Source: Capsicum annuum (lineage: Eukaryota > Streptophyta > Magnoliopsida > Solanales > Solanaceae). From it: 64,000 nucleotides of DNA. Location: NCBI RefSeq assembly GCF_002878395.1, contig NW_025850773.1, positions 1 to 64,000 on the forward strand, given 5' to 3'. The notes below the pieces were generated by a model. That model saw only the letters and a program-made list of their open reading frames with translations. It was not told where the DNA came from and made no database searches. Made by a program: the position numbers and the translations under genes. Positions 9,985 through 22,220 of this stretch are shown here, one piece after another. The number at the start of each line of letters is the position of its first letter. Positions within the stretch are counted from its first letter, which is position 1.

Positions 9985-10446
9985 TTATTAGGATAAAATG
10001 GAGGTTGTCATAGCTGTTGCTCCTTCGAGCTCATCAGATGATTCGTCAGAAGATTAAGAACTCGATATAAATCGGATGTACTTTAATGTTGCGAGTGAAG
10101 CAAAAAAATGATGTGTGTATAGATTGGGCTCTCAAGCTTCAACCTTGTATAAAGATATTACATGCAATTTGCCTACAGTGTCCAATTATGTTGCCGAAGA
10201 ACGCATTAAAATACCTGAGAAAGAGGTATTGTATATGAGAGAAAATCAATAGAGAGTTCTTCAAGTGTGTGCAGAGTCGGAGGTGCAACAACGAGTAGAG
10301 AAAGAGGTTTTCCGTCTGAGGCAACGAAGTGACGATCGATTCAAATCTATGGAGGAGCAATGGTCTCGCATGATGAGCGATATGGCATTATCTTCTCGCT
10401 CATTTAGTAACTCTGCTCTCCCTAATAGGGACTCATTTAATGCTTA
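9985..10446 (+). pseudogene. possible CACTA TnpA-like (Transposase_24 type) C-terminal remnant
   Basis: Translation gives a serine/aspartate-rich piece (VAPSSSSDDSSED). From 10265 an open stretch is strongly charged and helical (VQQRVEKEVFRLRQRSDDRF, then MEEQWSRMMSDMAL), ending at a stop at 10445. Such coiled-coil tails are common in the accessory DNA-binding protein of plant CACTA elements. The position, on the same strand as the TNP2 remnant and before a CACTA terminus at 11208, fits. Sequence identity to the family is weak by eye and stops precede the open stretch. Confidence 0.35.
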
Positions 10447-10681
10447 AGTTTTTAATATTTTGAGACTTTACTTACTTGAAGTGTCGACTTGAACATTGTC
10501 ACTCTTTTTGGGGTAGTTATATGCTTTAAATTTTAAACATTGCTAGACTTTTGCGTATTGAAGTTGTGATTTTGCATGTTTTAATTAACTTCAGACTTTT
10601 TTAATTATAAATCTTTTATTATGTTTGTTTTGTTATGACGGTTAATTATTTTTTATGTTTTTATTTAATTTCTCTCTCAAT

Positions 10682-10700
10682 ATATATATATATATATATA

Positions 10701-10747
<47 letters not shown>
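10682..10747. repeat. compound microsatellite (AT)n(GT)n(GA)n
   Basis: Three abutting dinucleotide runs: AT from 10682, GT from about 10701, and GA to about 10747. Confidence 0.95.
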
Positions 10748-10849
10748 CACCTAGTATTTCGTAATTATTATTTATTAAAATTAAAAATTTAAATAAAATT
10801 TATGACAGATTTAATTTATCACAATCTATCCTAAATTTGTTACTAATAT

Positions 10850-11208
10850 AGGTAAGAGAGTCATGTTGTGACTAAATTAGTCTGTCACAAATTATTTGTA
10901 ATGAAATATATTGTCATAATTGTGATGACTAGATTTAGAAATTTGTTACGGAAATTATTCTGTCACTATTTTAAAATGAAATATTTTGTCAAAAATCTAT
11001 GACAAATTTGTGACGGAATTTAAGTCAAATATAAGAATTTATATTGTGATGGACGATCTGTTTCAGTTCCATCACAATAATGTTGTGACGGGATTTCAAT
11101 CCGTCAAAATAATTTTATGACCCAAGATTCTGAGATGCACATTTTTCCGTCACAATCAATGATTGGTGACTAAAATCTCTGTCACAATTTCGCCATTTTC
11201 GTGTAGTG
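10850..11208 (+). mobile_element. 3' end of a CACTA element with sub-terminal repeats
   Basis: The stretch ends CGCCATTTTCGTGTAGTG at 11208. Its reverse complement begins CACTACACGAAAATGGCG, a CACTA-type terminal repeat. Inside it, variants of TGTGACGGA / TCCGTCACA recur in both orientations (around 10945, 11011, 11085, 11146 and 11179). This motif differs from the ACCACAAGTGGT motif at 3607-4030, so one composite element spanning 3600-11208 is plausible but not shown; two CACTA families are the alternative. Confidence 0.75.
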
Positions 11209-12100
11209 ATCCCATTTGAATTAGGCATCGTCGATGCCAATTCTTCAATCCACTTCATAAAGGAATCAATTATGTGACATTTGTTAAATATTAGAAAAAT
11301 AATTAAATATTATTTCTGCATATAGAAAATAATATATAACGATTTTATTTATCGTAAAGTATTTAAATGAAGTAAAAAAGATCCAATATTTAGTACTTTG
11401 AAATCAACTAAAATTTTGTTTTCAAAATGTTTGAAATCAACTAAAATTTTCTTTTTAAAATCTTTCCTTATTTGGAATATATAGAAAATTCTAATATTCA
11501 AGACTTTAAAATCAATTATGATTGCATTAATTTGAAGAAATTCTTTTTATAATTAAACAAACTTATTTTAAATTTATACAGAAAATTTAAAAAGGAAAAA
11601 CTAACAAAATAGAAAAGAAAAACCTATTTCCTACACCCAACATACCTTTCTCTTACCATGCGAAGAATAGAAATTCAAGGTTTGGAGAATCACGAAAACC
11701 TTAAAAAAATATTAGGATAAATAATTGTTGTCTAAGGATTAACTGATTTGCTGTGTGCTAAGAGTGAGATAGATAATAGACAACTTGTATGTCAGTTTGT
11801 TTCGCTGTTATATAATAGACATTTAAAAGTTGTATTGATTAAAGTTAGTAGTATTGTGAATCTGAAATTGGAGAAATGACAATGATGTTTAGACGAAGGA
11901 AGGTTTCATGTGATCGTTAAATAAATTTCAAATATTCTATTCCAAAGGTTAAAGACACATAAATTCATGATAATTTAAACAAAAAGAAAGAAATCTGACT
12001 TATTAAAAGATGAAAAAGTAGCGATTTTCGGCAGAGATCTTCTAGGCCTTGCTTGTATGGAAGAAGTATACTAATAAAAACAAAGGCAAAATAGTTCGAT
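11209..12100. other. AT-rich intergenic DNA, no gene seen
   Basis: Short oligo-A/T stretches and a weak repeat of AAATCAACTAAAATTTT near 11401 and 11429. No open frame of note or terminal repeat. Confidence 0.5.
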
Positions 12101-12102
12101 GG

Positions 12103-12665
12103 ACCTCTGTCTGTCTGTCTGTCGGTCCGTCCGTCCATCCGTCCGTCCATCCGTCCATCCATCCCTATCTATCCATCCATCTATCCATCCATCCATCCAT
12201 CCATCCATCCATCCATCCATCTATCTATCTCTGTCTGTCTGTCCGTTTGTCTGTCTGTCGTCTATCTATCTATCTGTCTGTCTGTCTGTCCGTCTATCCG
12301 TCTGTCCGTTTGTCCATCTATCCGTCTGTCCGTCCGTCGGTCCGTCTGTTCGTCTGCCCGTCTGTCTATCTGTCCATCTTTCCGTCTGTCTGTCCGTCTG
12401 TTCGTCCGTCTGTCCGTCTGTCTGTCCGTCCGTCCGTCCGTCCGTCTGTCTGTCGGTCCATCCATTCATCCATTCATCCATCCATCCATACATCCATAAT
12501 TATAATCTATAATCTATATCTATATCTATATCTATATCTATATCTATATCTATATCTATATCTATATCTATAATCCATCCATCCATCCATCCATAATTAT
12601 AATCTATAATCTATAATCTATATCTATATCTATATCTAATATCTATATCTATATCTATATTTATA
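12103..12665. repeat. tetranucleotide (TCTG/TCCG/TCCA)n and hexanucleotide (TATATC)n field
   Basis: 12103-12493 is built from CTGT, CCGT, CCAT and CTAT four-base units on the plus strand. 12515-12572 is (TATATC)n, followed by (CCAT)n and a second (ATATCT)n run to about 12665. It abuts the 5' end of the Helitron at 12671. Long open frames here encode only Ser/Pro/Val/Cys repeats and are artefacts. Confidence 0.95.
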
Positions 12666-12670
12666 ATCTA

Positions 12671-13922
12671 TCTATATCTATAATATATTAAAAGTGTGAA
12701 TACAAATGTGAATACCTTAAAAAGTGATTTGAACTTTTTGTCCTTCATTACAAAACTGTGCAATAGACAAAAACGTCTTTATACTATTTTTAAAAACTTT
12801 TAAAACTTAAAAATTCATCAAAATTTAATTCTTAAAGCTTCCTTATTTGAATTATGTACCTAAAATTTAGGAATTTTAAATCAATTAAAAATTGTATCTA
12901 AAATAGAACTTTAAAAACTTTAATTGATTGTTAATACGATCTTGGTATCTTTTTTCCTCACACATTTTATCCTTCTAATATTCTATTTTAGTAATACAAC
13001 ATTCTTGTCTATAGCCAAAAAAAAAAAAAAAGTTTTGTTTACAATTAACTTTAGGTATAACTTCTTTTGATTAGGTTATTTAATTTAAGTAAGAATTCGT
13101 AATATTTAACACTTCTAAATTACTTAGAATTTTACCCTATATAAAACACAATTTCTATAATTCTATTTTGTAATAATTTTACAAGAAACATAGCTTTACT
13201 TATAGTTTTTCTTCTTATTTCGTTATTAATTCAATTTTAGTTTTGTGTATGTATTCATTATTATCATCTTCGTGTCTTTCTTTATTCTTCTTATTTATAA
13301 CTTTAAAGACCTATATATATCTGATTAAATAATTAACAACTTACAATGAATTCGTCTCTTTTGATAATTTATTGTATTTTTCTTTTAGTAGACCATTTTT
13401 GATCGAAAATTGAAAGTAATAACCATGTTCAAAGGTTTATCTCTTTTTCCTTTTTTTCCTCTCTCTGTTTAACTATGTCTTTGTTTTGATTTTGTTATTT
13501 AACTATTTCATTGTTATTATAGTTGAATCTTTAATTAAACTCATTGATTGAGTTCTAAATGAAAGGTTATAATAAGTGTTGAATCTTGATATGCATAACT
13601 TTTATTTGAATGATGAACATATAAATTTAGGATTATAGCCGACTCTTTCAATTTTAGGCATACTAATTAAATTTGAAGGCAGATCAAATACTTAAAGGAG
13701 GACTAAAGAAAATATACTCTTCTTTGTAAACTTACTTGTGTTTAAATTAATATATATGCTTTTCTATTAGTTAATTTCTACTGTTTCATAGAATTGAATA
13801 ATAGCTTAAACAAGCCCTAATGTAAAGATGCTAACAAGTGAAAAATGTAATATTTTAAAAGATTTTATAAAATTGAACTCACTAATTGAGATAGACGCGC
13901 TTCGCGCGTATACCTAAACTAG
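12671..13922 (+). mobile_element. complete non-autonomous Helitron
   Basis: The 5' end starts TCTATATCTATAATATATT. The 3' end has a perfect hairpin ACGCGC-TTC-GCGCGT (13894-13908), a ten-base spacer, then CTAG at 13919-13922. The flanks are A at 12670 and T at 13923, the A|T target expected for Helitrons, which move by rolling-circle replication without target duplication. No Rep/helicase coding is present in its 1.25 kb, so it depends on a helper. A related 5' end recurs at 49630. Confidence 0.85.
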
Positions 13923-13989
13923 TGGTGTAAAAAACCTAAGGTGAATCCTAACATGCATACTTTTTCCATAAAAAAAAGGGGGTAATTTC

Positions 13990-15503
13990 CATACATAGTC
14001 ACTCATGTTTTGACAATTGACTACAAATATCACCTTTGTTTCTTTTAGGACAAGAATATCACCAAACTATCCCTATTTTCCTCAAAAAATACTTAACACT
14101 ATAAAAATATACTTTTCTCCTACTTGGCATGCTATGTTGTTAAAATTTTATTTTCTTAATAATAAACCTATTTAATTCTTCAACTTCATTTATTCAAACC
14201 AACGTCTTACAAACTACAAGAAAAATCTAAATTACGTAAAAAATATTATTGAAAATTTGAAAAAGAATTTACCGGTAACCTAATTCTCTACAAGTTTTTC
14301 AACCAAACTAATTCGATGAAAAACCTATAAATTTTTTTGTCAAACTAAATTTGAAGGAGAAAATATACATCTTTTTTTTTTTCAAACAAAATTCGAACGA
14401 AAAATCTTAAAGGTAATTATCACCTGAAAATTTTAATTCACATCTAGATCACCTGCAAAATTTTAAGCAAAATCTTTTTGATAAAAAATGAATTTGTCTT
14501 GCTATTTTTTCGCAAGTAAATTCATTAATGAATCAAATAAATCCGCAAAGTTAACATAGGCAAAACAAACTTTAGAATTTTATTATTATTATTTTTAATT
14601 TAGTTTTTTCATATTAATTTTTATTTCTATTATACTATATTTTGTATTATTATATAATTAAATGCCAATTTATATTCTTTTCTTATCCTAAACCTACAAA
14701 AAACAAGCGATAATTGGTTGGGTACTATTTTAAAGTTTCATTTGTAATATTAGATCATTTTGTTAATATTTTTTTTTAAGTTTAATTTGTTTCATGACTA
14801 TATAATTTTTCTTTCCTTCAAAAAAGGTACATTTAGTACGTATATGAAAATCCGAAAGCCATTATTTTTATTTCTTTTAGAATCTTTAGTATATAAAGTA
14901 AATAACCAAAAAATATTAAATTAGTACCAATTCATATAAATACCTTGAGTTTTAAAAATATTATTAAGTGGTGAAATGAATAAATCAGAAAAACTTTGAA
15001 AAGTACCAAATAAAATAATTCAAACCTTTACCCATCAACTACTTCATTGATAAGTAATGTGCATAGCATTATCAAACGAATTATTTTCCTTTAAGTTGTG
15101 TGATTATCTGATATTTTTAACATGTGATGTAATAATTTTTCTCGTATCGAATAAAGAATAAATATAATTTATATTATTTTTTGTAAGAAACAAAAAATAA
15201 ATATAAAATTTAAAGTACATAATTAAATTGTTACTCAATGATAAATATATCATGTGTGTTTATATTTTTAAAAAAATAGGATAAAATTTTAGTTAAATAA
15301 ATTTGATAAGTTAAATAGATCTATTTGTTATATATATAAAAAAGATTTTAATGACATGACATGTCAAATAGGAGAGAAGAAATGTTTTTTGAAGTATCAA
15401 GTATATTTTGAGGAAAATAGGGATAGTTGAGTGATATTTTTGTCCTAAAAGAAGTAAAAGTGATATTTGTATGTAATTTTCAAAACATGGGTGACTATCC
15501 AGA
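13990..15503. mobile_element. non-autonomous DNA transposon with ~150-bp terminal inverted repeats
   Basis: The left arm (about 13990-14150) reads ATAGTCACTCATGTTTTGA ... ATCACC ... CTATCCCTATTTTCCTCAAAA. The right arm (about 15340-15500) carries the same blocks reversed (TTTTGAGGAAAATAGGGATAG ... CAAAACATGGGTGACTAT). About 160 bp pair with moderate divergence. The 1.2-kb interior is AT-rich with no gene. Arm length suggests a Mutator-like or similar element, but exact ends and target duplication are not clear. Confidence 0.7.
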
Positions 15504-15519
15504 GCAAATTAAAGGAAAA

Positions 15520-16140
15520 ATGTCACTAAGTCTTGAATGAAGGATTGGTGACATTGACCAACTTAAAGGGTCAACCATCATTAACAAACTTGATTAAGTT
15601 AATTGTGGACTTGATTGATATTTTCAAAACTTTCTAATTCTTTCAAAAATACATATCAACCCAACCCACACCCCCCTTCAATCCAAATCAACTATCTCTC
15701 TCCTCTCTATCTCGATAGCTTCTCTCAACTCCCTCTCAATCAATAGTTCTGCAAATTCTCCCTTTAATCCTCGGCGACTTCAACCTCCGGCGTTCCCTTT
15801 TGACTTTCAACCGTCAATCAACGTGAAGGTTTCTCCGGCGACAACAACTTTGAGTTTTTCATCGTCTCATTTTCTTTTTCACAGGTAAAAAATTATGAAG
15901 GAACAGAGGAACTTGAGCCAACTACTCTTCTAGTATTGGTTAACAATTTCAATATTTCTAGCTTAAATTTAAAATATGGACTAAACAAAATCCTAATTTC
16001 TGGCATTTTTTCTTCTTGTTGTTGAATTATTAATTCAAATTTGTTGGTGATTTTTGGTCATAGTTGATGTTATTAGTGTGTGTGTATGTGTGATGTATTG
16101 GTGTTGCTGGGTTGATTTGTTGTTTGTCTTGGTAAAAATG
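15520..16140 (+). promoter_or_regulatory. 5' region of Ulp1/DUF1985 unit A
   Basis: A CT-rich leader (15690-15800) is followed by TCACAG|GTAAAAAA-type splice-like sequence and a GTTGTTG-rich stretch. The same arrangement (AAATACA..ATCAACCCA, then CT-rich, then GTTGTTG-rich) occurs on the minus strand above unit B at 29170-28700, so it belongs to the family rather than being local. The actual start site is not determinable. Confidence 0.4.
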
Positions 16141-16275
16141 GTATTACAACAGATGAAACATCTGATGCAACAAATAAGAACATTTGATGCAACAGATGAA
16201 AACATCTGATGCAACAGATAAAAACATCTGATGCAACAGATAAAAATCTGATGCAACTATGAAAATTTGATGCAA
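16141..16275. repeat. ~22-bp minisatellite with CATCTGATGCAACAGAT core
   Basis: About six head-to-tail copies of ACATCTGATGCAACAGATAA with small length changes. It lies directly before the 93-bp array and shares its palindromic core. Confidence 0.85.
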
Positions 16276-16379
16276 CAGATGAATAATCTAATAGATCATT
16301 CATCTATTGCGACAAGTGACTCTTCTGTTTGGAATAAATATAAACAACAATGATCCAATAGATAACTCTTTTTGCAACA

Positions 16380-17445
16380 GATGCATGATATGTTTTAATA
16401 GATTAGTGATCTATTTTATTGTTTACAATGGATTACTCATCCGTTATAACAGGTTGGTTATATATTCCAACAGGTAACCTTTCTGGTGCAACAGATTTGT
16501 GATCTATTTTATGATTTCCAATGAATTACTCATCCGTTGTAATAGGTTGGTTATACATTGCAACAGATAAACTACCTGATGCAATAGATTAACGATCTAT
16601 TTTTACTGTTTCCAATGAATTACTCATCCTTGCAACAGGTTGGTTATATGTTGCAATAGATAACCTTCCTGGTGCAACAAATGAGTGATCTATTTTTACT
16701 GTATCCAATGGATTACCCATTTGTTGCAATAGGTTGGTTATATATTACAACAGATAAACTACTTGGTGCAACAGATTAGTGATCTATTTCTACTGTTTCC
16801 AACAAATTACTCATCCTTGCAATAGTTGGTTATATACTGTAATAGATAACCTTTCTAGTGCGACAGATGAGTGATCTATTTTGACTATTTCCAACGAATT
16901 GCTCATCCATTACAACAGGTTGGTTATATGTTGCAACGGATAAACTACCTGATGCAACAGATTTGTGATCTGTTTTATGGTTTCCAATGAATTACTCATC
17001 CGTTGCAACAAGTTAGTTATATATTGCAATAGATAAACTACCAAGAACAAAAGATTAGTGATCTATTTTTACTATTTTTAACGGATTAGTCATCTTTGCA
17101 ATAGGTTAGTTATATGTTGCAATAGATAACCTTCCTGGTGCAACATATGAGTGATCTACTTTTACTGTTTCCAATGGATTACTCATCCATTACAATAGGT
17201 TGGTTATATATTGTAATAGATAAAATACCTGGTGCAACAGATTTGTGATCTGTTTTTATGATTTCTAACGGTTTACTCATCTATTGTAATGGTTGGTTAT
17301 ATGTTGCATCAAATAAAATACCTGGTGCAACAGATTAGTGATCTATTTTTATTGTTTCCAATGGTTTACTCATCCGTTGAAATAGGTCTGTTATATATTG
17401 CAATAGATAACATACCTGGTGCAATAGATGTGTGGTCTGTTGGAA
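16380..17445. repeat. 93-bp tandem array with ATCTGTTGCAACAGAT-type core, about 11 copies
   Basis: GGTTGGTTATAT recurs at 16452, 16545, 16638 and 16732 and onward, a 93-94-bp period. Each unit holds GCAACAGAT, a GTGATCTATTTTTACTG block and TTACTCATCCGTTGCAACAGG. It ends about 100 bp before the first start codon of unit A, presumably within its 5' leader or first intron. Confidence 0.9.
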
Positions 17446-17548
17446 CTATTATTTTACCGTTGTGCATGTTAGATTTACTGTTATCCCTTTTTAATGATGA
17501 TTAATCAATTATAATCTCTATTTTATGTTCCTGTTAATTTAAGATAAT

Positions 17549-20500
17549 ATGGCTAAGAAAAAAAGAAATTGAATCAAGTCCAAGTAAAGGACAAGTGCAG
17601 TAGCTCGGCTACATCCACCACTCTATGAGCTTGCTTTACAAGCGTATCTCAATCAGGAGTATAAGATAATGAACACGGGGAAGAGGAATGTTTCAAAAGA
17701 GATGATCCAAATTCTAATAGCCCTTCCACCGAAGAGTTGGTCATAACCTTCAGCATTGATCATTATCCTATGAGAATGCAGTATGATAAAGCCACATAGA
17801 TTTAATGGGTAATTTCTTGGTTAAGTCAACCATGGGAAAATCTTTCGACGCCTTCAGAAAAATACTTCGAGAATAAAAATTGGATGCTTATTTTAAGGAA
17901 AGCTGCTTTGGGCAATATCTTGATTTATCGGAGGACAATAATACTTGTTTCCATATGAAAATAGTATACGATCTTCTCAAGCGTAGGTTTATAGATGAAA
18001 ACAAAGATAAGATGGATGAGATGTGGATAAATTATTGTGGCATGCTTGCTTGTTTTGATAGGAAGGAGTTTGCCATAGTTACTGGACTAAAATGTTATCC
18101 TTCTTCTCCTTCTCAAGTTATACCTACCCTGACCCAAAAAAAACACCCCGTACATCCAAAAAAGACAAAGAAAAGTCTAGTGATCATGATGACCTGGTGT
18201 CCATTATTGGTCCAAGCTTCAAAAACAAAAATTTGATAGAACTTTTGAAAGGTAAAAGACTCTCAAAGAAGCACAAACAATCATTATGCTTGGTTTTATT
18301 TGTACATAATATTCTTTAGGAGAGAGACGTTATCAACAACATAAGCCTTGGTTTAATAAATCTCTCGGAGGATCTTGAGGCATTTAAAAACTATCCTTGG
18401 GGTTATGAAAGCTTTAAAATAACTGTCAAATATTTGTTGACTCCATTAATGCCAAAGATAGTCAACTTATATGGCTTTCCATGGGCCTTCATGGTAAATA
18501 TTTCTTTTATGATGATATGATTCATTTTTTTAAATTTAATAATGCTTTTGATTTATTGGTATTATGTTATAGGATAGAGCATTTGAAGCCATTCCTTATT
18601 TGAGACAACAAGTGAACTACCAGGAAGAAGTTCCATGTCCAAGAATCCTGAGATGATTGTCGGTCAAAACTGATAAAAATACAAAATTTCTTGATCTTTT
18701 CAATCCCTCGAAGGAAGCAGTAAGTTCAATTCTAATCAAGTTTTTATTTTAATTACTAATTATTTAAATGATTTCATCATCATTCTAATATATGTATTGA
18801 TTTATTTTAGATTGTCCATCCGTGGCTTGTTCCAACCAACCGAGAGTTAAAGATTCTATTTTTTCTTACTTTATGATCTGTGCAAACTTTATCGGACCCT
18901 AAGATTGTTGATGGAATAAAAATGAAATTGTTTGGAGCAACAACCATCACATGAAAAATAATTTTGGAGGGTGGGCTTGTTGCTATTGATGATGGTAGTG
19001 ACAGTAGTAGTGGTAGTATAGTGGTGCTGCTGTTGGGGCTAATGACACTCCTCTTACAGTTTTTCAAACAACAAGACATTATGATTACGATTATACTGGT
19101 TGTACAAATTTTTCTCCAGATTTTGCCAAATCTAGCGAATGTTCTACATGCAAATGTCAAGACCGCAAGGCAAAACACGATGGAGTAATTAATGCTATTA
19201 ATGCACTAACTTCTTCTGTAAAGAAAATGACCTCTAAGAGGGGTGTCATTTCATCAAATAGGATTTCATATCCATATACTCTACTAGAGATCAAGTTGGC
19301 TAAGAGAAGAAGGAAAGATATTTCTAAGGCATCATCAAGCATCAAATAAAGTAAAATTGTAATGCCTCTGTCTTTGTCTTGCACCGTTATTCAGTGTGCA
19401 AGAGCCACAGGAGAGCAGCATGAGCTGAAGAAGGTGAATATACATCATCTATTCTAACAAACAAACAGGCAAATATCTGTCTCAACAGATGATACATCTT
19501 CTGAAAATTATCAAATAGATATATACACCTATTGCAACTGTTGTCTAACTTGTTGCATCAGATGCATTATCTATTATAACAGATGAGTCTTATGTTTCAC
19601 AAGATGGGTCATCTATTCAAAATTATCGTACTTCTCTAATTTACCTATTTGAATTTATCTCAATAGATGATCCATATGTTGTAACATAAAACTCATCTAT
19701 TGTAACATATGGATAATCTATTGTATATCTGTAATTAGCATTGATAGTTCTGGCTTTTCAGGTGGATGTCACAGTAGAAGCTACTGCTGAAGAGCATAAT
19801 ATCACAGTTGATAATCCATCAACTTCATCCAAAGAAGAAGAAAAAGTGAAGCCTGTCAGTTTGGGAGAATGGAAAAATTACCCATTTGAAGGGTTCATTA
19901 TCTCGAATGAGGCTCCAAAAAACTAACATAGTTGATCAATGACTATTCAGAATGGATTGACGATGGACTGTAAAGCATCATGCCGGCAGGTACATAAATC
20001 AATTTTAAAGATATTGGTTTATACAATTCTTGTTGTAAGAACATGACATTAACACATATAAATCATCATGTAGAAAATAAAATGACGAACGCTACAAAGT
20101 GAACGAATCGAGTTTTGGTTTTGATATGTTTGACTTTGTTGTTACATATCCTGAAATGAAGAATTGATTCTATTTGATGTAACAGCCCCAAACTTGCTGG
20201 AATGATAAGTTTTAAATGCCACATATTACTATTAGTTAATACTTTATTTAATTGCATCTGCGTATTAATTTTTTTATCATGTAATCAGAAATATTTGATA
20301 ATATGTGTAGAATATTGATGTCATATTTTACTACCTCCAAAACAAGGCTAATTTGCAAATACAAGAACAATATAGATATATGATAGAAAATTGTTTGTAC
20401 AAAGTTTACGTCAATAATGCCTATGATAGGCATTGCCAAAAACAGTCAGAAGTTTCCTAATATGAGAAATGCTTAATCAGCATCATCAAAGGTTTTAGCA

Positions 20501-21151
20501 TTCCAGCTGGCTTACCTTGGTATTTGGTCGACGAAGTGTACATTTCAATAAATTATAGTGATGAATTCCTTTAGGTGTTGGCTGTCGTCGTTCTAAAATA
20601 GAGGCACATCCGAGTTTATGACTCGATGTCGTGAAGAGACGTTTTGGGCCATCGTCTGAGATACAAAAACTGGCCAAAATATTGTCTACTTATCTGGATA
20701 TTAGTTGCTTCTTGGACCAAAAGGTTTGTACTGATTAGTCGACGATTGAAGCATACCAGAATAGAATGGATAATCCATTTGATGTACAATATGTTGAAGG
20801 AATTGCTCAACAAACCATTGGTAGCCTGTAAGTATAAGTGTCATGATTTAGTTTCATTTCAAAAATTTCACAACCCATGCATGAACTGTAAGATATAGAT
20901 TATTTGTTTTTTCAAAATACAGGGGTTGTGGTCTTTTGGTTGATGCTATGCTGAGTATTTGAGCGATGGATTACAAGTAGCAATGATGAACTTGATATAC
21001 CATCTTACTCCACAAAAGATATACTGCTCTTTTATGAAAATACGGAGAAGCGAAAGATCAGAAGCCGTACGGAAGCGACATTAAAGATCCACGATGATCA
21101 AAGACAAATTTTGTAGCACCGAATGAAGAACAACTTGTTCATATTGAGTAG
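17549..21151 (+). pseudogene. unit A: DUF1985 + Ulp1-type (C48) peptidase gene, decayed
   Basis: From ATG 17549 the sequence follows a plant DUF1985/Ulp1 gene through several exons to TAG 21149. Seen in order: an N-terminal part with early stops; a clean DUF1985 block at 17880-18236 (SCFGQYLDLSED, MWINYCGML, EFAIVTGLKC); YPWGYESFK and FPWAFM; AFEAIPYLRQQVNY; HPWLVPTNREL; a C-x-C segment; VTVEATAEEHNITVDN (19762-19926); then the C48 region (FDMFDFV, LVDEVYI, RVYDSMS, GCGLLV). Splice signals remain at 19434/19761 and 20828/20922. The catalytic His-Trp pair is Leu-stop at 20569-20574, stops also follow YDSMS, and a frameshift follows the Cys at 20927. Ulp1 enzymes cleave SUMO-like tags; this copy cannot. 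Confidence 0.8.
19434..19761 (+). repeat. intron of unit A containing CATCTGTTGCAACAGATG-type repeats
   Basis: The interval runs from a GAAG|GTGAAT donor to a TTTTCAG acceptor. It holds many copies of short pieces such as CAACAGATG, ATCTATT and CATCTGTTG in both orientations. This places the family repeat inside an intron of the gene. Confidence 0.65.
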
Positions 21152-21369
21152 ATCTTTATAGCTTGAGTCCGTCAACGTAATAGCCTATCCTCCTTGGTTT
21201 AACTTATTGATTTATTTGTAAAGTAGATCATTTGTACCCATAATAATTTTTTATATTTTATTTATTTATTGAGTTATTTCATGTAATTTTCAAAAACTTC
21301 AATTTATTTTATACCGTTATGAATATAATTTAATCATTAGTTTTGAACATGTTAATCGAAATGGAATAC

Positions 21370-22220
21370 TAGATTCAAATATCACAACAGATAATACATT
21401 TACTGCAACAGATGACATATTTATCAAATAGATTTAGACATATGTTGCAATATGAGATGCAACAAATAGGTCATCTACTGGAAATTATATAACAGGTCTT
21501 CCTACTTTCTTGATTTGTTCCAAAAGATTACTTATCAGTTGCAATATATAGATTATATGTTGCAATAGATTGGATATCTATTGCGACAGACAGGCTGGAA
21601 AATATCTGCATAATGCAACAGATGACCAACCTATTCCAACAGATAATCAATCTATCACAACAGTTATTATATCTGTTACAACAGATATACTATCAATTGT
21701 ATTATAAAAATTCAACTTTCACCAGACATACAAATTATTGTCACTACATGTAAAGTGAGGTGTCTTGAAATAAAAAATTATTATGTGTTCTTCTCCGTCT
21801 TTGTACATATTCTTCTTTATACACGAGCTCCAACCGTTTAGTTAGGTCATTTACTGGAAATTATATAATAGGTCTTCCTACTTTCTTGATTTATTTCAAT
21901 AGATTACCTATCAGTTACAACAAATAGATTATATATTGTAACAGATTGTATATCTGTTGTGATAGACAAAATGGGAAATATCTGCATAATGCAACAGATA
22001 ACCAACCTATTCCAATGGATAATCAATCTTTTACAATAGGTATTATATCTGTTACAACAGATATAAAATATGTTGCATTATAAAAATTCAACTTGGCCAG
22101 ACATAAAAATTATTGCCATTACATGTAAAGTGAAGTGGCTTGAAATGAAAAATTATTATCGTGTTTGTTTCTATCTTTGTACATATTTTTCTTTATACAT
22201 GGGTTTTAACCATTTAGTTA
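21370..22220. repeat. 376-bp direct tandem duplication between units A and B
   Basis: GGTCTTCCTACTTTCTTGAT begins at 21495 and again at 21871, a 376-bp offset. The copies match through to a shared CATTTAGTTAG-type end near 21844 and 22220. Each contains AACAGATAACCAACC-like palindromic-core repeats. The second copy overlaps the stop codon of unit B, so the duplicated piece is the 3' flank of a unit-B-type gene. Confidence 0.8.

Noticed and set aside
10740..10765. CACCTAGTATTTCG as a possible CACTA left end
   Set aside because: It does not match the 3' terminus (CACTACACGAAAATGG) closely enough and no 3-bp duplication is visible.
12049..12573. Long open frames on both strands in the tetranucleotide field
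   Set aside because: They encode only short-period Ser-Val-Cys-Pro or Asp-Gly-Arg-Thr repeats dictated by the microsatellite; no start context or family.
18807..19384. Minus-strand open frames over unit A
   Set aside because: The plus strand carries the recognisable Ulp1/DUF1985 coding sequence; these are antisense shadows.
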